Origin: Ceratorhiza oryzae-sativae
Lineage: Eukaryota; Basidiomycota; Agaricomycetes; Cantharellales; Ceratobasidiaceae
Assembly: GCA_030998015.1 (NCBI GenBank)
Contig: JARWMV010000235.1
Location: 682,001-746,000, forward strand
Length of the DNA: 64,000 nt
Direction: 5' to 3'
Part shown: positions 56,827 through 64,000 of the stretch, in pieces
How positions within the stretch are numbered: the stretch's first letter is position 1
Layout of the letters: every line of letters begins with the position of its first letter
The notes under the pieces: model-generated
Databases searched by the model: none
Told to the model about the DNA's origin: nothing
The model's input: the letters and a program-made list of their open reading frames with translations, nothing else
Position numbers and translations under genes: made by a program

Positions 56827-57497
56827 ATGGTACGTCAGGCGTATTGCAGCTTTCTAGCCAATGACCAAGACACATTTCCGATAGCTTCCCCTATCACTGC
56901 TCAATGCAGCGCAAAACAAGCCCATGGTAAGCATACAACTCTCGCTCGCTTAGCTAGACGACTGACACACCCAAATCCAGCTCGTCGAGCTTAAAAACGG
57001 AGAAACCTTCAACGGCCATCTCGTCAACTGCGACACTTTTATGAACATCACGCTTCGAGAAGTTTATCAGACTAGTCCTGAAGGCGACCATTTCTGGAAG
57101 TTGAAAGAGTGTTACATTCGGGGGAGCATGGTACGTCTGCTCATGCTTGTTTTTAAGGGGCATACTTTGACTTGGCACGTAGATCAAGTACCTGCGTGTC
57201 CCGAAGCGTTGCTCGATACGGTCAAGGAAGAGCAGCTGAGGGCCCGTGATGCAAACCGTGGTCGCGGAGGACACGCGCAAGCGTCTGCACGAGGTACGTA
57301 GCACTCGGCCATGCGCAGCATACCGGACTAAGCATGTTATTAGGTGGACGTGGTGCTCCTGCTCGAGGAGGCAAGTCACCTTGGCTTTCCTCTCGAAACC
57401 GTCTTGTCTAACATTTTGTTGTGCTCTAGGGCGTGGTGGACGTGGTGGGCCGAATATGCCTCGTGGTCGGGGTGGTGGGCGAGGGCGAGGTGCATAA
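56827..57497 (+). CDS. LSM4: LSM4, U6 snRNP/mRNA-decay Sm-like protein
   Basis: Exons 56827-56829, 56885-56926, 56981-57130, 57183-57293, 57344-57370 and 57430-57497. The first coding exon is only the ATG: a GTACGT donor follows directly and the next exon gives LPLSLLNAAQNKPM, which fits the known LSM4 start. LVELKNGETFNGHLVNCDTF and MNITLREVY are the Sm1 motif, and IRGSMIKYLRVPEALLD the Sm2 motif. The C-terminus is an RGG tail (RGGRGGPNMPRGRGGGRGRG). The last intron uses a GC donor (GCAAGT). LSM4 works in the nuclear Lsm2-8 ring on U6 snRNA and the cytoplasmic Lsm1-7 ring in mRNA decapping. Confidence 0.92.
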
Positions 57498-57743
57498 CGA
57501 TCGAGTTGATTACCTGCTGGCCTGGTTGTATCGGATATATCCTTATCACAACATGATTGTAGACATTACGCTCATCGTGAGTAATACCTCGACGTCAATG
57601 GAATAGCATTCTTGACAACACCAAGACCAAAACCACAAAAACGCGACATGAGCATTTTTACAAATGGCAAGGCCTCAAAATAATGATCCGTAGATTAAAC
57701 TATTGTACAAAGCAGCAATCAAAACCCACACCAGCAAGCACGC

Positions 57744-59433
57744 TCAAAGGAATCTCATATGTGCCTGTCCGTTGGTTGTTCGAAGCTCTGCTCGCCCAAG
57801 CTCTGCTCTGTCAGTGTTGTCGTTGGCCACCCAGAAGATCTCTCCTCTTGCGTCAGTTCCGGTGGCCTTTTCAATGTGGATATTGCGTTGACGTCCCCTG
57901 TGGGTCGGGTCAGTCAGGTTTATCAGACTGCCCATGGCCCTGCCGTTGCTGGTGCTGATCCGGAACGTGCCCTCAAAGGAACTGTGCATACTGACATCTG
58001 CCTGGGCGTTGGATGTCCGAGCATCGAAATTAAGGAGCGAATCGACGGGAGTAGTGGGGAACTTGACATCGAGCTTGCCATTGCCGGTTCGGACGTCGAC
58101 TGAGAAGTGACCACCTTTGGGTTGTGGGCGCTGATCATGGGTGGTAAGGAGTGAAATACGGGGTTCAACGCGTCTAGTTTTATATCAGATGATAGTTCTG
58201 GAACAGTTTTAGGCGAAAAGCAGACATACCCATTGCTGCTTTTGATTTTCAAAACCGACGGCCGGTGTGTATCATCATTGGTCAAACCAACGTCGACATC
58301 CACAGCCCCATTCGAGGTTTCTATCACCAACGAGTCGGTTGCGTTGTAGCGCCCACTGATATGTCCGTTGCTCGTTTTGAGTGTCCCTTGAGTGACATAA
58401 ACCGAATCAGATTCGATTACGCTGTTTGAGCCCTGAATGCTCAAATGTTCAAAGTGGACTCGATCGCCAAGTTGTTGGAACTTGTGGCGGAAATTGGGCA
58501 TGTTGGTTTCGAACGCATTGAGGTTCAAGAGGGAGCTGCGCGAGGTAGGTAGTGCGACTGTGACGAGGACGTAGATATTATACTTGGTGTTGTCGCTCCA
58601 GTCGATGCGGCTGTGAGGTGTCTAGGCAGAAATGAATCGTCTGGGTCACAAGTAGCGAGAGGCTCCTCTTACATAGACGCCCACACCGATACCGCCTTCT
58701 GGCCTTTGAAGCTTGCACACTTTTGTGCGAGACAGCGCACGTTGGTTCGCGTACCGAATGGTGACATTGACCTTGGCGACGTTTGGATCCGTGCCCTCGA
58801 CTCCACGAATCACCGCGGCCCCTCCGAGCAAAGACCCGCGAGCGAGCAGGTATTGTAGCGGTGCGTCAATCGGTAGCTCGAACGACTCGGTCACGCTGTA
58901 GACCGGGTAGCTGGGAATGTTCAGTTGTGCGGCCAAGTCGGTAGAACTCGCGAGATCATCCGAGCTATCGACGTTTGACCAATGGGTATCGCAGGTCAGG
59001 ACGTTGCCGTCTTCTTTGCGCGGATTGTTGTCCTGGTTCACCGAGGATTGAGAGACATCGCGTGCGATGGTTGACTCGGACTCACCCATTCGTATGGGCC
59101 GGCGTCCCTGAGGATCTCGCCGACGATGCTCGCGACTGGCTTCAAAAGGAGCACGATGATCATGGCGACGATAAAGGCGCTGAAGAACCTCCTCGGGACC
59201 ATCGAACGGGGCTTGCGTACCGGGCCTGGCAAGAGCGGGGCACCTGGGCCAGGCACATACGGCGGAGGGGGCAGCGGCCCCTCCAGACCCGGAGCGCGCG
59301 CGACACCCACCGAGGGCATGGGTGGTGGCCGAGGACTCGCCGGCCCAGCACGCGACGGGCCGGGCGGAGACTGGGACCATGTGCGGGGGCTCTTGACCGG
59401 CGAGCCGGGCTGGGAGTCTGTCAACACGACCAT
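57744..59433 (-). CDS. Membrane-anchored protein with repetitive beta-strand domain (DUF7330-like)
   Basis: The start is set at MVVLTDSQPGSPVKSPRTW (ATG at 59433). A Pro/Gly-rich cytoplasmic region is followed by one membrane segment (FFSAFIVAMIIVLLL, about residue 85), a type II layout. The large outer domain has TDLAAQLNIPSYPVYSVTES, GAAVIRGVEGTDPNVAKVNV and short repeats built on TSNG: LKTSNGHISG, ETSNGAVDVDVG, KSSNGYVCF, and after one splice or frame change ISTSNGRAMGSL and TTNGQAHMRFL. Such repeats form a beta-solenoid like those in bacterial adhesin-like DUF4097 and fungal DUF7330 proteins. Function unknown. The last junction near 58,130 would need an unusually short intron. Confidence 0.6.
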
Positions 59434-59661
59434 CGTGGTGGGGAACAGCGGGGGGCTAGGGCGCGCCGGGCGATGATATACGTCCCGCTGCGGATCGCGC
59501 AGTCGCCTGCCCCTGCGGTAGTGCCTGCACCGCCCACGGCCAACGGGATCAAGGTGTGACCATATGGCACACTTCGACACCACTCCTTCTCCGATCGATT
59601 TCTTGATGACACACAAGCGCCCATGGCTTGAGCACTTCCCATGTAATTTGTGTCTAATTCT

Positions 59662-60831
59662 TCACGCATCCAGGCGAGCGCCGTACACATCCTTTGCTAC
59701 CCTTCTCCATTCCGCCTGGTCTACAGCCCACGGCTCGGCGTACTGCACCTCCAACTCGTGTAGCCTCTTTCCGACAATGACCAAACTAAAGAGGGGTTCA
59801 CCAAAAGCGTCTTCGTCGAGCTTGGAAAGTTGCCCAAGTGTCCCACAAACGATGCGTTGTTTGTCGGGAGATCCGACTCGAGAGAGTGCGATGGCAAGTG
59901 TCGAATCAGGTTTCAAGTACCCGTGTAGCTTGGGTTCATCCGATGATGCCGACTCGGCTCGGATCGACTCGGATTCGAGGATTTGGGAGATGGCTGTGAC
60001 TGGGTTCATGTACCGAGGGGGTTCGTAGATCTTGCGACCACTAATTCAGGTGCATGAGCGCCGCCATGAAGGAATTGGTGTAAATACGAACCGGGCCATG
60101 TTCTCTTCACTCTGTTCTCGTACTTTAATGTCGAGCAAGACGAGTGTATGCATGCCCTTTTCGACATTTTCCACTACGCGATCGTACCACGAGTCCGGTT
60201 TCCACGATTCGGTATAAAAAGGAAGGGAAACAGTTTGGCCTGCCCAGTCTATGGATCAGAGATCTCATTGCCAAGGTGATCAAGGGGACGATTCGCACCA
60301 AAGTTGTAGAGTTGTAGCCCACAGGCACCGACGGCATTCATAATCGACGCATTATGTATCACGGTCGTCGGTACGGATAGTTCACGAGCTCTGAGTAGCA
60401 TGTCCGTATGGGTAGTGGCCCTTTTACAAGACGTTAGAAGAGGAAACTGAATAAAAACAAACACGACTCACCCAAATGGATCACCAACGACCAGCAACGC
60501 TACGTCCTCTTCCTTGGCATTGCTCAAGATCTCATCGCTCTCCGTCTCGACGGTTTCGCGATATGCGGTGATAATGGGCTTGCCATAAAATTCTTCCTGT
60601 CCAATTGATCAGAGCCGACATTGACACCATCCGAAAACCCTAGGCTCACCAGCTTGGCCTTGTCTACAAGCAAAATACTCGTGTACGCTTCGAGATAGAC
60701 CCGACTACATTTCTTGACTGCCTGGCCGCTTAATAAGTAAAACATCGCAATAAATCTAGAACGCATACCTCGAGGCCCCTCACAGTAATGTCCTTCTCAT
60801 CGCACAGACCCAATCCAATAACATAAAACAT
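59662..60831 (-). CDS. DPH5: Diphthine methyl ester synthase (eEF2 modification)
   Basis: Six exons join in frame: 60831-60769, 60721-60650, 60596-60472, 60420-60299, 60239-60092 and 60040-59662. [20 protein letters not shown] opens the SAM-dependent tetrapyrrole-methylase-like fold. [49 protein letters not shown] and [20 protein letters not shown] are the conserved Dph5 phrases. [20 protein letters not shown] and [16 protein letters not shown] complete it. DPH5 adds methyl groups to the precursor on the eEF2 histidine in the cytosol, the step before amidation to diphthamide, the target of ADP-ribosylating toxins. The length (about 302 residues) is normal and no lesion is seen. Confidence 0.93.
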
Positions 60832-61323
60832 GATGGTCGGGTCAATCAATCCGGTCGTGGCACAAACAAACAAAAAGTTTGGAGCCCTCCTATTCAATTT
60901 GAAATTTGTTTCATCCGTAAACAAACATCCTGAAAGTCTTTACGGTGGCTACAACTCGCCGTCGTGGAGCAACGTCCACCGACACCAGGACCCAACATGG
61001 GGATATCAGAGCATCACATCACTCTGACCTTTCTATAAACTCGCCCCGCCTCGCCAACGCTGTCCGGTGCCTGGAGCCGCGTCGCACCCACCGACTCGTG
61101 GCTGCTCGACTTGGACCACCTCCATAGACGGTCCAAACCCAGTATCCCCACCCTCCTTGTGCTCAGCGTAAGCCTCCATGGCTCAATCTCTCCATCTCTA
61201 CTTCTGTTAAAGCTCGTTGGTGGAATTAATTCTGGCAATCGTCATCTCAGCGCTCCCAAGTGTCCCCAACCCTATCTCTACACCGTATTGCCCCCCGCAA
61301 ACACCTGGATATCCGTTCTAGTT

Positions 61324-62040
61324 ATCATGGCTCCTATTATATCCCCTAAAGTCCTGAGTCAGATCCTAATGCATGGATGTGCGATCATCACTGACGACCT
61401 CGTGGAGCCAAAATCGGTATGTGTATGCGAGCTCTCCGCCTCAACTCGACCGCTCATCACACACGCGCTGAAACAGGCTCCGCTATACTATCTCCCTCTC
61501 AAACATGTTTCGCGGCTAGCGATAACCGTCGAAACTAAAAAGTCGATTGCCAGCGTTCCAGCCTCGGCGCTCGCCTCACTCCCTAATTGCACTTTTATTC
61601 ATAAACACATAGATCGAGGAGTTGGGGATGTTTCGCTACCCCCACTGAGCTCGTCTAGCTCGGAGCTACAGATACAGCTTGGATCGGTAAGTGGCCCTTG
61701 TAAACGTGTATTGCTCGTTGGCTGATTGTTTGAATTTACTCAGCCCTCGTCCGCGTCTTCTACCGTTTGCTCCGTCTCCCAGTCTAATTCAGTTCGCTCC
61801 TCCGTCGACTCTCCCTCGACTTCAGACACCTCCCAAGAAATTTTCAAATTTCCACCACCCACCGTACTCGCACCTCGATATAGCCGACCCCACCCTCCAG
61901 TCGACTCGTTAAAGATTGCCCGACGACGGCGTACGAGCGAAACTGCAGAACACTCTTTATTCATCTCTAGTCCAATAAAAAATGACACGAGTGGATTAAA
62001 GAAATTTGGTATAAAGATACTGAAAAAAGTCAAGTGGTAG
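61324..62040 (+). CDS. Uncharacterised two-exon protein
   Basis: Exon 1 from MAPIISPKVLSQILMHGCAI to 61686 (GTAAGT donor) and exon 2 61744-62040 (TTACTCAG acceptor), about 220 residues. The frame is open further upstream to 61111 (MDHLHRRSKPSIPTLLVLSV) and could start there. Readable parts: DDLVEPKSVCVCELSASTRP, LKHVSRLAITVETKKSIASV, a Ser-rich middle and a basic end (GLKKFGIKILKKVKW). No domain is recognised. It is divergent from DPH5. Confidence 0.5.
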
Positions 62041-62290
62041 TCGGGGAGGGTGCATGATTGCGCGAAAAAGGATCCAATCGTGACCCAACCAACGAATATA
62101 TTTGTATCATTCGATTTTCTTTCTATCTCTTGGGACGTTTTTGCTGTATCTCTCTCTCGCTTTACCCCAGCTCTTCCCTCGCACTGTACTCGTCACCTTT
62201 CATCCTCATTCGCAATCTTTCATCGAATCATAAAAACGTTGATTGAATTTCAGTCGGCAAGCATGACGCATTTTTAAGCTACCAGGGTTT

Positions 62291-64000
62291 CTATAGAGAA
62301 TTGATCGCGAATGTGATATCCTGGGCACGAGAGCTGCCGGTGTAAACGGAAATCTGAACCGTACCACTCGGGACCGAGTCGGCCGTAAACCCTGTCGAAC
62401 CGCCGTACGCGAGTAAACCATTGACCTATAGGAGGGAGTGAGCATACATATGCATCCACGCCACTGCTAACATCACATACCGACGTAAACACCGAGCCAG
62501 TCGACACGGAACTGCCGCACGAGAAAGCACCTCCACTCACTTGGCAGAGACCTATCCAGTACGGGTTTCGTTTCAGTTCATCTAGCAACTAAAATCCAGG
62601 ATTTGTATACGCACCCTTGGAAGTTGTGAGCGTGAATCCGCCCGAGACGCTTGTGAGCGTGTACGTAGCGCAGGTCTGAACGGACCAAGTGCCGGCTGTG
62701 AGCAAGCAACCGGTTTTACTTCCAGAAGAAGTGTAGGCGGCAATGGTAGCCTTGCTAGGGACAGCTGTGCTTGTCTGTAGAACAAATATTAAGTTGCTGG
62801 TATATGTGTGCTTCTGGGACCTCGATACTCACGCTGCTGGGTGCCTAAGCGTGTCTATATCAGCCAAAAACTGGCAAGGGTTCAACAAGCACTCACAGTT
62901 CCGGTAGTGGTTGGAGTGCTAGATCCAGATTTCGGAGGATACTTGAGGCCGGTCGAGCCGCACGTTCCAGCCTTGGGGGCATCTAACACACGATCTTTAG
63001 CCCTGGCAGTATATCAAGATGGGGTACTTACTGATGGGGACAAGAGTTCCATCGATGATCGAGCCCTTCAAGTTGTAGTAGTACGATACAGCGTTGATTG
63101 ATCCGCTCGTACAATCAAAGGCGGGAGTGAATCCCTATGGTTGTGGGGTTAGCTCTGTAAATACACACACAAACGAAGGAATAAACAGGAATACGCTTAC
63201 CCATTTGGCCTTCACCGCCGAAGTGAGTTGGGCCAAAGTGTATGTCGTTGTCGATGACGGGTAAATACCAGCTGCTCCGAGGAACTCGTATGTGGTAAGA
63301 GTCTGGAGATAATATATCAGCAAAAGCCGCTATGAGAGGTAAAATGACATACTTTGAAGAGGTTGACTGTGCGAGTAAAATAGTAGATCGCATCCTGGCC
63401 CTGGACAGAGGAAGAAATGCACGCCGGCTGGAGGGTGCTATAAAAAAACGATGAGTTGTAGGCGTGAGGCAAATTAATGCTCGACCTGCCTCATGCACGT
63501 GCCATGCTTGCCCCACTCATGCTCCCAGAATGACTCGTCGTTGCCATTGATATCAACCCAATAGGTCTGCATGTAGCTTAAAATGTCGCTGGCGCCTCCA
63601 TTGGTCAAAATCTTTGATAGCCAATAAAATTAAATTATATATCCTGGCTAGTATGCGGTTGTACTCACCGACGCAATATTGGTGTACGCGCGAGACAGAT
63701 CACAGTTCGAGTCGTACGTTCCATCGCAGCTAGAAGATGTATGAGGGTTCAATCCCAATATCCGAGGTGACCAGGAACGTACTGATCGGGCTAAATGAAA
63801 TTTAATTAAATCAAGGGATTCGTAATGAAGGTTGGGTTTACTCACCCACAGGCCATGGATGGTCCAGCTATTCGAAGGACCAGTGCTAGGGCTAAAGTCC
63901 CAAAACTGAAGTAGAGTCAGCATGCCGAAAGGGTTATTTCCAGATAGGAACGCACTTGTGTTTGCAAGAGTTGTCCCTATTGACAGCAAGGTGAGCAAAC
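62291..64000 (-). CDS. Secreted ribonuclease T2 with C-terminal extension, 5' part beyond the window
   Basis: The gene runs off the right edge. Visible exons give FWDFSPSTGPSNSWTIHGLW, with the first active-site His, CDGTYDSNCDLSRAY, MQTYWVDINGNDESFWEHEW and GKHGTCM (second active-site motif near 63,520), TVNLFKTLTTYEFLGAAGIY, AQLTSAVKAKWGFTPAFDCT and INAVSYYYNLKGSIIDGTL. After Ser/Thr/Pro linkers a further domain of ~110 residues begins ATIAAYTSSGSKTGCLLTAG and ends DITFAINSL. The Cys pattern fits a T2 fold with several disulfides. RNase T2 enzymes cut RNA outside the cell or in the vacuole. At least six introns are present. The start codon is not in the window. Confidence 0.88.

Overview
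The window reads as a basidiomycete (Agaricomycete) nuclear genome. Genes are split by many introns of about 45-65 nt with GT(A/G)AGT donors and CTAAC/CTGAC-type branch sites. The protein set (NOC1/MAK21, SRP72, LSM4, DPH5, mitochondrial PanB, arrestin-like proteins, a GPI-type pepsin, a GDSL esterase, RNase T2) is fungal. Several lineage-restricted proteins resemble, from memory only, those of Rhizoctonia/Ceratobasidiaceae. No database search was possible, and exon borders are read by eye.

Layout. 1-7,260 is transposon-derived: the decayed RNase H end of a non-LTR element, then a decayed multi-exon P/THAP9-like transposase gene on the minus strand. 8,013-13,721 is a genic island: a compact SRP72 (minus), an orphan gene, and an intact four-exon RtcB-type RNA ligase homologue. 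13,722-25,110 is a retroelement block. It holds an almost complete chromodomain Ty3/gypsy element (14,711-20,951, target duplication GATAC), a separate solo LTR, and a three-level nest of solo LTRs (21,701-24,589). 25,111-36,810 holds panB, an F-box protein, a long gene-poor gap, a GDSL esterase with a duplicated last exon, an orphan gene and an NFKBIL1-like gene. A tRNA-Asp lies at 37,133. 37,300-43,080 is a tandem segmental duplication: one intact aspartic protease, one dead copy, and an arrestin-like gene whose 3' tail was also copied. 43,279-64,000 is dense genic sequence: NOC1, a secreted protein, a histidine phosphatase, an F-box protein, a second arrestin-like gene, a divergent LYR-protein/LSM4 pair, a membrane-anchored repeat protein, DPH5, an unknown gene and the 3' part of an RNase T2 gene cut by the window edge.

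The two transposon regions are nearly free of CpG (one CpG in the first 1,897 bases), while genes and the younger gypsy element keep theirs. This looks like methylation-driven decay. The most notable observations are the gypsy element's apparent self-priming signal, the complete RtcB homologue in a fungus, the SRP72 gene lacking its central repeats, the nested LTR stack, and the protease/arrestin duplication with loss of both catalytic motifs in one copy.
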